DNA from: Candidatus Moraniibacteriota bacterium
Lineage (GTDB): Bacteria > Patescibacteria > Paceibacteria > Moranbacterales > UBA2206
NCBI GenBank assembly: GCA_030645735.1
Contig: JAUSNP010000006.1
Location: forward strand, 62,001-126,000
DNA length: 64,000 nt
Direction of reading: 5' to 3'
The position numbers and the translations under genes are program-made. The notes beneath the pieces were generated by a model, which had not been told where the DNA came from, ran no database searches, and was given only the letters and a program-made list of their open reading frames with translations. How positions within the stretch are numbered: position 1 is the stretch's first letter; each line of letters starts with the position of its first letter. Below, piece by piece: positions 1 through 7,559 of the stretch.

Positions 1-306
1 GACGAGCAAGTGCGTGAAGCCTTGTCGCGTTCAATCCGCATCATCGTGAACAATGTGAAATCAACCATTGAAGAAACCCCACCAGAACTTTTGGCGGACA
101 TTATGCAACGTGGCATCATCTTGGCGGGCGGAGGCAGTTTGATTCGCGGTCTGGATAGACTGGTAGCTGACCAAACTGATATGCCAGTGCGCATGATGGA
201 AGATCCATTGACGGCCGTGGTGCGTGGCACAGGAATTGTTTTGGAAGACATCGAAGCCTTGAAAGACATTCTGACCGAAAATCAGCATGATAGATCCTAT
301 ACATAA
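1..306 (+). CDS. mreB: Rod shape-determining protein MreB, 3' end (partial)
   Basis: This is the C-terminal ~101 residues of the actin-like protein MreB; the gene begins before the window. MreB polymerises under the inner membrane and positions the elongation machinery. The visible segment has the MreB/actin-fold signature ILAGGGSLIRGLDRL followed by MPVRMMEDPLTAVVRGTG, which is the adenosine-binding and C-terminal part of the family. The frame is open from base 1 and ends at TAA 304-306. It heads the mreB-mreC-mreD-PBP2 operon, an order conserved in many rod-shaped bacteria. Identification is secure although only the end is visible. Confidence 0.95.
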   Translation, partial: DEQVREALSRSIRIIVNNVKSTIEETPPELLADIMQRGIILAGGGSLIRGLDRLVADQTDMPVRMMEDPLTAVVRGTGIVLEDIEALKDILTENQHDRSYT

Positions 307-317
307 AAAATATCAAG

Positions 318-395
318 TTCCAAATAAATAATTTTGAATTTTGAAAATTGTAATTTGAAATTTATTTGTGATTTGTGATTTGGAATTTGTGATTT
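318..395. repeat. AT-rich degenerate repeat between mreB and mreC
   Basis: About 80 bases made of repeated variants of ATTTGTGATTTG, AATTTGAAATTT and AAAATTGTAATTT, with no convincing ORF. The same word family (AATTGTAAATTG) occurs in the extra segment of the 16S rRNA gene near 15831-15889. It looks like noncoding filler or a degenerate palindromic repeat. Confidence 0.5.
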
Positions 396-404
396 AATCG
401 TTTT

Positions 405-1211
405 ATGTCTAACAAATATCTTTCACCAAAATCAATAAAATTTATTGCAGTGACGGCTGTTTGTTTCGGCTTGGTTTTTTTGAATCCCAAAGGATTTTTT
501 AATCCAGTCAGAATGGTGTTTCTCGAAATTGCCTATCCTTTTCAAAAAACTTTTTATATCCTCGGGCAAAACACGGATGAATTTTTTTCTTTTTTTGGTT
601 CGATTGGCTCAATGCGGACTGAGAATGAAAAGTTGATTCGAGAAAACAACTTGCTGGTTTCGGAAGTCGCTTCTTTGCAAGAAATGAAAAAAGAAAATGA
701 ATCTTTGCGTGAGCAACTCAATTTAGTGCCACGAGATAAGTTTGATTTGGAGCCGAGTTTTGTGATTGGCCAAGATCCGCAAAATTTGGGCAGTTGGTTG
801 ATGATTGGCAAAGGCAGTTCAGATGGCATCAGAGCTGGCATGTCAGTCATCGTCTCGGAAGGCATCTTGATTGGAAAAATAGAGGAGGTTTATCCAGATA
901 GCTCACGGGTGGTTTTGCTAACTGATTCCAGCAGTGTAATCAACGCTAATGACCTTGAAACGGGCGCCAGAGGGCTCATAAAAGGCACTTATGGCTTGGG
1001 TATGGTTTTAGATATGGTGGCGCAGGTAGACTCCCTGAATGAAGGCGACACAATCATTACCTCTGGTTTGGGCGGGGAAGTTCCCAAAGGGCTTTTGATT
1101 GGCAAGATTCAAGAAATTAGAATGTCTGCTGACAAGCTTTTTCAACAAGCCATTGTTATCCCCAGAGTTAGATATCAAAAATTGGATATAGTTTTTGTAG
1201 TTAAGAAATAA
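405..1211 (+). CDS. mreC: Rod shape-determining protein MreC
   Basis: MreC (268 aa) is the periplasmic scaffold that links the MreB filament to PBP2 and RodA. The protein starts with a short cytoplasmic tail and one membrane segment (about residues 10-30), followed by a coiled coil rich in E, N and L (about 68-100, RTENEKLIRENNLLVSEVASLQ) and then two beta domains with the family signatures VIGQDPQNLGSWLMIGKGSSDGI, GKIEEVYPDSSRVVLLTD and SGLGGEVPKGLLIGKI. The length is normal for the family. The start is the first ATG after the AT-rich spacer. Its place between mreB and mreD supports the call. Confidence 0.93.
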   Translation: MSNKYLSPKSIKFIAVTAVCFGLVFLNPKGFFNPVRMVFLEIAYPFQKTFYILGQNTDEFFSFFGSIGSMRTENEKLIRENNLLVSEVASLQEMKKENESLREQLNLVPRDKFDLEPSFVIGQDPQNLGSWLMIGKGSSDGIRAGMSVIVSEGILIGKIEEVYPDSSRVVLLTDSSSVINANDLETGARGLIKGTYGLGMVLDMVAQVDSLNEGDTIITSGLGGEVPKGLLIGKIQEIRMSADKLFQQAIVIPRVRYQKLDIVFVVKK

Positions 1212-1237
1212 GTGTTAGCAATAGTTTTATATAACAA

Positions 1238-1759
1238 ATGCAAAATATTTTTGTTGGGATAATTATTTTTTTTGGCGTCATTTTGCAAACTTCGTTTTTG
1301 CCAAACTTTTTTCCAACTGGCCTGATTCCAGATGTGGTGCTGGTTATGATTATTATTTGGACGGCCAAAGCGGATTTCAATGCAATCTGGGTCAGGGCGA
1401 TTTTTGCCGGCTTGATGTTTGATTTGTTGTCTTTTTGGCCAATTGGTATCAATATTTTTTCATTTGTGGCTGTGGCCTTTGCGACCAATTCTTTGTGCAA
1501 GAGATTTTTAGTTCCGCAATCTGTCAGAAGGTTTTTGATTATTGGCATTGCAGTTGTTGTCGGAACAATGATTAATCAGTTAATCGTAGCAATCGGTATT
1601 AATTTACAAAATTTTTCTTGGAATAATTTGGAAATATTCAATCAAGCACTGATCCTAAAGCCAATATGCAATCTGATTATCCTTGCTATTTTATATTGGC
1701 CATTGGAAAAAATTGAGGAAGTTTTTAGACACCAAAATAAAATGATAATAAAAAGATAA
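1238..1759 (+). CDS. mreD: Rod shape-determining protein MreD
   Basis: A 173-aa, very hydrophobic protein with five or so predicted membrane helices, matching MreD in size and topology. It carries the family-like stretch PTGLIPDVVLVMIIIWTAKADF in the first third and GLMFDLLSFWPIGINIF further on. MreD is part of the elongation complex and its sequence is poorly conserved, so the call relies strongly on topology and on its position between mreC and PBP2. Its stop codon overlaps the next start in TAATG at 1757-1761, which suggests translational coupling. Confidence 0.88.
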   Translation: MQNIFVGIIIFFGVILQTSFLPNFFPTGLIPDVVLVMIIIWTAKADFNAIWVRAIFAGLMFDLLSFWPIGINIFSFVAVAFATNSLCKRFLVPQSVRRFLIIGIAVVVGTMINQLIVAIGINLQNFSWNNLEIFNQALILKPICNLIILAILYWPLEKIEEVFRHQNKMIIKR

Positions 1760-3642
1760 TGTTTGAACGCTATTTCAACAAAAGAAGAATGTCGCGGGGA
1801 ATGGAAATTGAAGATTCCATTATGACGGTGACGCAAAAAGAAAAGGCGATTATGGAAACGCCATTCAAAAGACATGGCTTGGATATGGTGTGGTTTATCA
1901 TTGTTTTTTTTCTGGGAATTTTCGTGGCGCGCATTGCCTATTTGGATATTATCAAGGGCAGTTATTATTCTGACATCTCAAAGGGCAATCGAATCCGTTC
2001 AATCACGGTCAAAGCTCCGCGTGGAAAAATTATAGATAGATCTGGACAAGTTTTGGCGAATAACACCCCCAGTATGGATGCCATTATTATTCCTAATGAT
2101 TTGCCGACGGAAAATGACAAACGGCAAGCAGTTGTGGATACGGTTGCAAGTATATTGGGAGCGGAAACAGGTGAGATCAAAGCTGCTTTTGAGATTAAAA
2201 ATAAAAATTCACTAGATCCAATTTTGTTGAAGGAAAACATTACGCGTGAACAAGCCTTGATTCTGGCTGGCAAAGCCAAAGAATTGCCAGGGGTTTTGGT
2301 GGAAAACACCGCCATCAGAAATTATGAAGACAGCAATATTTTTTCTTCGGTAATCGGCTATGACGGCAAAATAACCAAAGATGAAATGGCAAAAAATCCA
2401 AATTATGTCATGACGGATTATATTGGAAAAGCGGCTTTGGAAAAACAATATGAAAAAGAATTGCGCGGAATTGCTGGCGCCAAACAAGTGGAAGTTGATT
2501 CCTTGGGCAATGTGAAAAAAAATCTGGGCATCATCAATCCGCAGGCAGGTTCTGATTTGATTTTGAACATTGACGCTGGCTTGCAGAAGAAGCTCTATGA
2601 CAGCATGGTGAGCGTGTTGGAAAAAACTGGCACAAAAACGGCGGCCGCTGTGGCGATTGATCCGCGCGATGGTGGCGTGTTGGCGATGGTGAATTTCCCA
2701 AATTATGACAACAATCTTTTTGCGCGCGGAATATCTAATGCGGAATACCAAGAAATTATTAGCAACAAGGACCTCCCGTTGTTTAATCGCGTAGTGAATG
2801 GTGAGTATCCGCCAGGATCAACATTGAAAATGGCAGTGGCTTCAGCTGCTCTTTCAGAGGGCACAATCACTCCAGAAACGATTGTCAATGGAATGGGAGG
2901 CAGTATTAATATTGGCGGGTTTAGATTCGGTGATTGGAAGACGCATGGACCAAGTGATGTGCGCACGGCGATTGCTGAGAGTAATGACATTTTTTTCTAT
3001 TCAATCGGCGGTGGCTATGCCAATATCCAAGGGCTTGGCATGAGTCGTATGAAAAAATATGAAAACCTTTTTGGCTTTGGCAGTCCGACGGGCATCGATT
3101 TGCCAATTGAAGCCTCAGGTTTTATTCCAGACGAACAATGGAAACTGAATACACTAAAAGAAAAATGGTATATCGGCAATTCATATCATGCTTCCATTGG
3201 GCAAGGTTTCGTGACAACTACACCTCTGCAAATAGCTAATTATACTGCGGCTCTAGCGAATGGCGGAACACTTTTCAAACCAAGAATTGTCAATCAGATC
3301 AAAACTAATGATGGAAAAGTTGTAGGCAAAAGTCCAGAAATAATTCGCAAAAATTTTATTTCAGATTCAGTGATGCAAGTGGTGCGTGAAGGCATGCGGA
3401 AAACTGTGACTGATGGCACAGCGCAACCACTCAAAACCTTGTCGGTGGAAGTGGCCGGAAAAACTGGAACGGCTCAGTTCGGCAATGAGGACAAAACTCA
3501 TGGTTGGTTTGTTTCTTTTGCGCCCTATGACAATCCAACTATTGCCATGGTGATTTTGGCGGAAGGTGGTGGCGATGGACATTCTTCAGGTGTGCCAGTG
3601 ACTAAAGAAGTTTATGACTATTATTTCAATCGGAACAAATAG
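1759..3642 (+). CDS. mrdA: Penicillin-binding protein 2 (elongasome transpeptidase)
   Basis: A 627-aa class B penicillin-binding protein that cross-links peptidoglycan during elongation. A cytoplasmic N-terminus of about 38 residues is followed by one membrane anchor (about 40-60), the dimerisation/pedestal domain with the class B motif APRGKIIDRSGQVLANN, and the transpeptidase domain. The catalytic triad motifs are visible: STLK with Ser354, SND near residue 412 and KTG with Lys568. It is the last gene of the mreBCD operon and is followed by a new promoter, which fits PBP2 rather than the division protein FtsI. Several in-frame ATGs exist in the first 40 codons, so the exact start is uncertain. 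Confidence 0.93.
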   Translation: MFERYFNKRRMSRGMEIEDSIMTVTQKEKAIMETPFKRHGLDMVWFIIVFFLGIFVARIAYLDIIKGSYYSDISKGNRIRSITVKAPRGKIIDRSGQVLANNTPSMDAIIIPNDLPTENDKRQAVVDTVASILGAETGEIKAAFEIKNKNSLDPILLKENITREQALILAGKAKELPGVLVENTAIRNYEDSNIFSSVIGYDGKITKDEMAKNPNYVMTDYIGKAALEKQYEKELRGIAGAKQVEVDSLGNVKKNLGIINPQAGSDLILNIDAGLQKKLYDSMVSVLEKTGTKTAAAVAIDPRDGGVLAMVNFPNYDNNLFARGISNAEYQEIISNKDLPLFNRVVNGEYPPGSTLKMAVASAALSEGTITPETIVNGMGGSINIGGFRFGDWKTHGPSDVRTAIAESNDIFFYSIGGGYANIQGLGMSRMKKYENLFGFGSPTGIDLPIEASGFIPDEQWKLNTLKEKWYIGNSYHASIGQGFVTTTPLQIANYTAALANGGTLFKPRIVNQIKTNDGKVVGKSPEIIRKNFISDSVMQVVREGMRKTVTDGTAQPLKTLSVEVAGKTGTAQFGNEDKTHGWFVSFAPYDNPTIAMVILAEGGGDGHSSGVPVTKEVYDYYFNRNK

Positions 3643-3667
3643 GCTGAAAAAGCTCAATTTTTTGCGC

Positions 3668-3695
3668 TTGACAGATTCTAAAAAACTGTTACAAT
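3668..3695 (+). promoter_or_regulatory. Sigma-70-type promoter of the 3.7-kb structured RNA
   Basis: TTGACA at 3668-3673 and TACAAT at 3690-3695 are separated by 16 bases. Predicted transcription begins near 3702, where no ORF follows. The same TTGACA-N16-TACAAT arrangement recurs upstream of greA at 3926. Confidence 0.8.
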
Positions 3696-3701
3696 GGTTT
3701 A

Positions 3702-3900
3702 GTTAAACTTAATATAGTTTAGTAACGCAACCGCCTCGGGAGATGAATTCCTAAGGGGATTCTGAGGGAAAAGGTGGGTCGCGGTTGTACTAGACCTGTT
3801 TGAGCTTCCGTATACGGGGGAGGTGTGCGGATTTACGCTCACAGGTCGGCGAGAGCCACTTCCAGAGGAAGTATTACTCCGGAAGTGGCTCAGTTTTTTT
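3702..3900 (+). ncRNA. Unidentified structured small RNA (~195 nt)
   Basis: A transcription unit with promoter and terminator but no credible ORF. Three consecutive stem-loops can be drawn: GCAACCGC 3727-3734 with GCGGTTGT 3781-3788; GACCTGT plus GAGC (3793-3805) with GCTCACAGGTC (3837-3847), capped by a CTTCCG/CGGGGG hairpin; and the terminator stem at 3853-3891. I looked for RNase P, SRP/4.5S, tmRNA and 6S hallmark sequences and recognise none. It could be a divergent 6S RNA or a lineage-specific regulator. It stands alone between the mre operon and greA, each with its own promoter. Confidence 0.65.
3853..3900 (+). terminator. Rho-independent terminator of the structured RNA
   Basis: An 11-bp perfect stem, GAGCCACTTCC (3853-3863) with GGAAGTGGCTC (3881-3891), is followed by AG and seven T (3894-3900). 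Confidence 0.9.
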
Positions 3901-3925
3901 ATTAAGCCCATGTTAATATCCGAGG

Positions 3926-3953
3926 TTGACACTCTTGCAAGATATGTTACAAT
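3926..3953 (+). promoter_or_regulatory. Promoter of greA
   Basis: TTGACA 3926-3931, 16-base spacer, TACAAT 3948-3953. Transcription would start near 3960 and leave a leader of about 80 bases before the greA ATG at 4042. The leader contains the short inverted pair ACTGTC/GACAGT around 4010-4026. Confidence 0.8.
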
Positions 3954-4041
3954 TGGCCTTGTGAATTATATATGGAATATTTTCACTGAATTATAATCAA
4001 TAATCATTACTGTCATTAAGACAGTATTTTTTAAAAAAACA

Positions 4042-4500
4042 ATGATAACAAGACTCGTAACTGAAGAAGGTTTGCAGAAAATCAAGGAAGAATTGGAAAA
4101 CAGAAAAACCACTGTTCGTCAAAACATTGCCAATTCAATCAAGGAAGCCAAAGAACAAGGCGATCTTTCTGAGAATGCTGAATATAGTGAGGCTAAGAGC
4201 CAACAAGCGGAAAATGAAGCTCGCGTAGCTGAACTTGAATTCATGCTCAAGGAAGTGACTGTAGTGGCTCACAATGCGAAAACTGATGCTGTGCAGATGG
4301 GCTCTTCAGTGATTGTGAACTTCAATGGTTCAAAAATGGAATTCAAAATCGTAGGCTCCAACGAAGCTAGTCCAGCTGAAATGAAAATCTCCAACGAATC
4401 TCCATTGGGCAAAGGATTCATTGGCAAGAAAAAAGGCGACAAGGTTGAAATCGACACGCCGAATGGCAAGATGAAATATGAGATTCTGGATGTAAAATAG
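4042..4500 (+). CDS. greA: Transcription elongation factor GreA
   Basis: GreA (152 aa) enters the RNA polymerase secondary channel and stimulates cleavage of backtracked transcripts. The N-terminal coiled coil (about 1-75) carries the hallmark LSENAEYSEAKSQQAENEARVAELE, including the acidic tip DLSENAEY needed for cleavage. The C-terminal FKBP-like domain has GSNEASPAEMKISNESPLGKGFIGKKKGD. Length is slightly below the common 158 aa. The gene is a single transcription unit with its own promoter and terminator. Confidence 0.96.
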   Translation: MITRLVTEEGLQKIKEELENRKTTVRQNIANSIKEAKEQGDLSENAEYSEAKSQQAENEARVAELEFMLKEVTVVAHNAKTDAVQMGSSVIVNFNGSKMEFKIVGSNEASPAEMKISNESPLGKGFIGKKKGDKVEIDTPNGKMKYEILDVK

Positions 4501-4531
4501 TTTTCGAAGTCAAAAGTCTATCAAGTTCATA

Positions 4532-4572
4532 AAGTCTGTAAAGCCTAGTGTTTTACAGACTTTTTGTTTTTT
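4532..4572 (+). terminator. Terminator of greA
   Basis: AAGTCTGTAAA (4532-4542) pairs with TTTACAGACTT (4552-4562), followed by a T-rich run to 4572. Confidence 0.85.
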
Positions 4573-4578
4573 CAAGAT

Positions 4579-4607
4579 TTGCTTGTTTGAGCGGAAAAAT
4601 ATATAAT
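4579..4607 (+). promoter_or_regulatory. Promoter of lysS
   Basis: TTGCTT 4579-4584, 17-base spacer, TATAAT 4602-4607, with lysS starting at 4660. The leader contains words such as ACTTTTAACTTTTAACTTTATAGACT that recur in other AT-rich gaps. Confidence 0.65.
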
Positions 4608-4659
4608 AAAAACAATACTTTATGGACTTTTAACTTTTAACTTTATAGACTCTAAAATT

Positions 4660-6111
4660 ATGCGAGAAGATATTTTGCAGACCAAGTTGGACAAATTGAA
4701 CAATATTCGTGAATTTGGCATGGAGGCCTATCCGGAAAAAACTCAGCGTGACATGAAAAATGTTGAGGCGCTGGATGGTTTTGATGGGCTACAGGAAAAA
4801 GAACTGACATTGGTTGGACGCGTGCGATCTTTCCGTCCGATGGGCGGTTCGACTTTTGCGCACATCGAGGACGAGTCTGGCAAGATTCAATTGTTTTTGA
4901 ACAAGAATAATATTGACGAAGCAAAATATAAATTGTTTGCCAAAAATGTTGAGTTGGGAGATTTCGTGCAAGTGACTGGCAAGCTTTTCAAAACCAAGCA
5001 AGAAGAAAAAACTTTGGAGGTGCATGATTGGACAATGCTGTCGAAAAATATGCGTCCGATTCCCACTGAGCATTTCGGCATCAAAGATGAAGAGGAATTG
5101 TTGCGCAAAAGATATTTGGATTTGTTGGCCAATCCGGAAACTCGTGAAATATTTCGTAAGAAAAATGCTTTCTGGCAGACGGTGCGCAAAAACTTAGTGG
5201 ACGCAGAATTTTTGGAAGTGCAAACTTCAGTTTTTGAACACACCCCAGGTGGAGCTGATGCCGAACCATTCATCACACATCACAATTCCTTGGATCAAGA
5301 TTTCTTTTTGCGCATCTCTTTGGAGTTGCCTTTGAAGAGACTTTTGGTAGGAGGATATGAGCGAGTTTTTGAAATCGGTCGCGTTTTTCGCAATGAAGGC
5401 ATGGATCGCGATCATTTGCAGGAATTTGATCACATGGAATTTTATTGGGCCTATTCAGACATGGAAAAGGGCATGAAGTTTGCGCAAAAAATGTTTCAAG
5501 AAATTGCCCAAAATGTTTTGGGTGGTTTTGTGCATGAATATGAGGGTGAGCAAATTGATTGGAGCGCGAAGTTTCCAGTTGTAGATTATTTCACTGAGTT
5601 CAAAAAAGAAACCGGGCTTGATTTGTCTGACGCCAATTTGTCAGTAGAAACTTTGAAAGCCAAGGCTGATGAACTTGGCATCAAATATGAAGCGGGATAT
5701 AGTAAGGGCAGAATGATTGACACGATCTACAAAAAAACGGTGCGACAAAAATTGATCCAGCCATGTTTCTTGGTGGGACATCCTTTGGAAATTTCGCCTC
5801 TAGCCAAAACTGATCCAGCAAGTCCAATGAAGGTTTTGCGTTTCCAAATCGTGGCCGGACGCAGTGAACTCTGCAATGCTTTTGGAGAATTGAATGATCC
5901 GATTGATCAGAAGAATCGTTTTGAACAACAAATGAAAATGCGCGAAGCAGGGGACACGGAAGCGCAAATGATCGATGAGGATTTTGTGGAAGCCCTTGAA
6001 ATCGGCATGCCGCCAGCCTTTGGTTTCGGCATGAGTGAGCGCGTCTTCGCTTTCATGATGAACAAATCCATCCGCGAAACCGTGATTTTCCCAGCGATGA
6101 AGAGTAAATAA
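4660..6111 (+). CDS. lysS: Lysyl-tRNA synthetase, class II
   Basis: A 483-aa class IIb synthetase that charges tRNA-Lys. An OB-fold anticodon-binding domain (about 45-150, LTLVGRVRSFRPMGGSTFAHIEDESG) precedes the catalytic domain, in which motif 2 (FEIGRVFRNEGMDRDHLQEF) and motif 3 (PPAFGFGMSERVFAFMM, with the class-defining Arg) are clear. The sequence HPLEISPLAKTDPASP is typical of LysS and separates it from AspS and AsnS. Length is normal. It has its own promoter. Confidence 0.96.
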   Translation: MREDILQTKLDKLNNIREFGMEAYPEKTQRDMKNVEALDGFDGLQEKELTLVGRVRSFRPMGGSTFAHIEDESGKIQLFLNKNNIDEAKYKLFAKNVELGDFVQVTGKLFKTKQEEKTLEVHDWTMLSKNMRPIPTEHFGIKDEEELLRKRYLDLLANPETREIFRKKNAFWQTVRKNLVDAEFLEVQTSVFEHTPGGADAEPFITHHNSLDQDFFLRISLELPLKRLLVGGYERVFEIGRVFRNEGMDRDHLQEFDHMEFYWAYSDMEKGMKFAQKMFQEIAQNVLGGFVHEYEGEQIDWSAKFPVVDYFTEFKKETGLDLSDANLSVETLKAKADELGIKYEAGYSKGRMIDTIYKKTVRQKLIQPCFLVGHPLEISPLAKTDPASPMKVLRFQIVAGRSELCNAFGELNDPIDQKNRFEQQMKMREAGDTEAQMIDEDFVEALEIGMPPAFGFGMSERVFAFMMNKSIRETVIFPAMKSK

Positions 6112-6133
6112 AATCGCAGCGTAATTTGAAATT

Positions 6134-7027
6134 ATGATTGGAGAATTTAATGGACTACAAGGAGGTGAGATAATAAAAAAGACTGAATCGGTGTATACGG
6201 CTGATCAGCTTTTGAAAATTAAAAAATATGAACAATGGATTGCAGATATGCAAAATCAGGAAGCTAGGGATGTAGAAAGTCAAAATGAAACGGACGAGGA
6301 TGAAGAAGATAATCAAATAGATGTAGCGGAAGATTCTCAATGGCAAGATCATGAATTGGTCGATAAGTCATATCCGGAATACGACGCACGTAGATGGATA
6401 AAACTTGTTGAAAGTGAAAATAGGGATACCGTAGCGCAATACTATAATAATCTTGGATTGTCAGATGAGATGCTTTCGCAAAAAGAAAGAATTCTTGACA
6501 TTGGTTCAAATATGGCTGATTTCGCAGCACATTGCAAAGCGCAAGGAATTAATAATGAAGTTATTTCACTCGAGCCTGAACTAATGAATCATCCTGGAAT
6601 TGAAGCGGCTCAAAAAATGTATTTAGGTGATGAGTTGTGTGATTATATTAAAAGTAGAACAGTTTCTGGGGTTATGGAAAAATTGCCATTTAAAGATGCC
6701 TCAATTGATTTGATCGTTAATCATGCGGCTATGCCAGGGTTCAATCATTCTATGTATAGAATTGAAGAGATGAAAGAAAGTGTTAATGATGCGTTCGATG
6801 AAATTATCCGAGTCCTTAAAATTGGCGGAGAAGCTAGAATGTTTCCCTTACCTGATTCAATAGGTGAGCGATCTCAGTGGCGACCAGCCATTGATAGAAA
6901 ATTATCTGAGATGGAAAAGGCTGGAATATGTAGTTTTAGAATCGAAGATGTTGCTAGTTCAGAAACCGGAGGATTATTGGGTAAAAGAGTTATTGTGAAA
7001 AAAGTTAAGGAATTTCTGGAAATTTAG
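6134..7027 (+). CDS. Class I SAM-dependent methyltransferase-like protein
   Basis: A 297-aa protein with a Rossmann methyltransferase core. After an acidic linker rich in E and D (about 48-75), motif I is ERILDIGSNMADFAAHC (about 118-134), and the post-I/motif IV region reads VMEKLPFKDASIDLIVNHAAMPG followed by EIIRVLKIGGEARMFPL, as in the Methyltransf_11 group. Substrate is unknown. A strong Shine-Dalgarno (AGGAGGTG, 6161-6168) lies inside the reading frame after the first ATG, so either the ATG at 6134 is used without it or the true start is a non-ATG codon near 6175. The gene is followed by a hairpin repeat. Confidence 0.72.
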   Translation: MIGEFNGLQGGEIIKKTESVYTADQLLKIKKYEQWIADMQNQEARDVESQNETDEDEEDNQIDVAEDSQWQDHELVDKSYPEYDARRWIKLVESENRDTVAQYYNNLGLSDEMLSQKERILDIGSNMADFAAHCKAQGINNEVISLEPELMNHPGIEAAQKMYLGDELCDYIKSRTVSGVMEKLPFKDASIDLIVNHAAMPGFNHSMYRIEEMKESVNDAFDEIIRVLKIGGEARMFPLPDSIGERSQWRPAIDRKLSEMEKAGICSFRIEDVASSETGGLLGKRVIVKKVKEFLEI

Positions 7028-7067
7028 GATTTTAATTTGAGATTAAAAAAAATAAGAGACAAGCATT

Positions 7068-7097
7068 ATCTTTCCATACGACCATATAAGGAGGGAT
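7068..7097 (+). repeat. Hairpin repeat, copy 1 of 4
   Basis: Arms ATCTTTCC and GGAGGGAT flank the conserved centre ATACGACCATATAA. Compared with the other copies both arms have changed, but pairing is kept through G-U wobbles. It lies just upstream of the TrpR-like gene. Confidence 0.85.
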
Positions 7098-7133
7098 TGT
7101 GCGGAGTGAATATAAAAATAAAATTGAAACAAA

Positions 7134-7529
7134 ATGTCGAAAGTGCGTGTCTATTCAATTGATAAAAATGAAAGATATCAAGCGGTGGGTGATTTGTTTG
7201 AGATTATTGTGAATCTCAGAACCAAGAAAGAGGTTATCGATTTTCTGATTGGTTTATTTACTCCTAGTGAGATGTTGATGATTGCTCGACGCATTCAGAT
7301 TGCTGGGATGTTGTTGGAGGATGACAATTATGAAATAATAAGAAAGAAGCTGAAGGTTAGCAACCAAACAATAAGCAAGGTTGAGTATTGGTTGAAAAGT
7401 GATGAGCAAAAAAACAAAATTATTGTAACTAAGTTAAATCAAATCAAGAAATCTAGCAAGGGCAAATTGAACAGAAGTGTTCTGGATAAATTTGCGCATC
7501 ACCGCGCGCTAAAAGAACTAATAAGTTAA
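7134..7529 (+). CDS. TrpR-like (YerC/YecD family) DNA-binding protein
   Basis: A 131-aa protein with a TrpR-superfamily helix-turn-helix: LFTPSEMLMIARRIQIAGMLLEDDNYEIIRKKLKVSNQTISKVEYWL (about residues 42-88), matching the YerC/YecD branch rather than true TrpR. The remaining C-terminus is Lys-rich and may contact DNA. The regulated genes are not evident; no tryptophan genes are nearby. It is flanked on both sides by the 30-base hairpin repeat, which makes the repeat a possible but untested target. Confidence 0.8.
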   Translation: MSKVRVYSIDKNERYQAVGDLFEIIVNLRTKKEVIDFLIGLFTPSEMLMIARRIQIAGMLLEDDNYEIIRKKLKVSNQTISKVEYWLKSDEQKNKIIVTKLNQIKKSSKGKLNRSVLDKFAHHRALKELIS

Positions 7530-7531
7530 AT

Positions 7532-7559
7532 GCTTCCATACGACCATATAAGGAAGGAT
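7532..7559 (+). repeat. Hairpin repeat, copy 2 of 4
   Basis: GCTTCC ... GGAAGGAT around the conserved centre ATACGACCATATAA. The right arm runs directly into the ATG codons that open the glycosyltransferase frame, so a folded repeat could mask the ribosome-binding region. Confidence 0.85.

Noticed and set aside
1201..1548. 115-aa minus-strand frame opposite mreD, and similar long shadows opposite murC, secA and secD
   Set aside because: They run antiparallel to well-supported genes and have no domain features.
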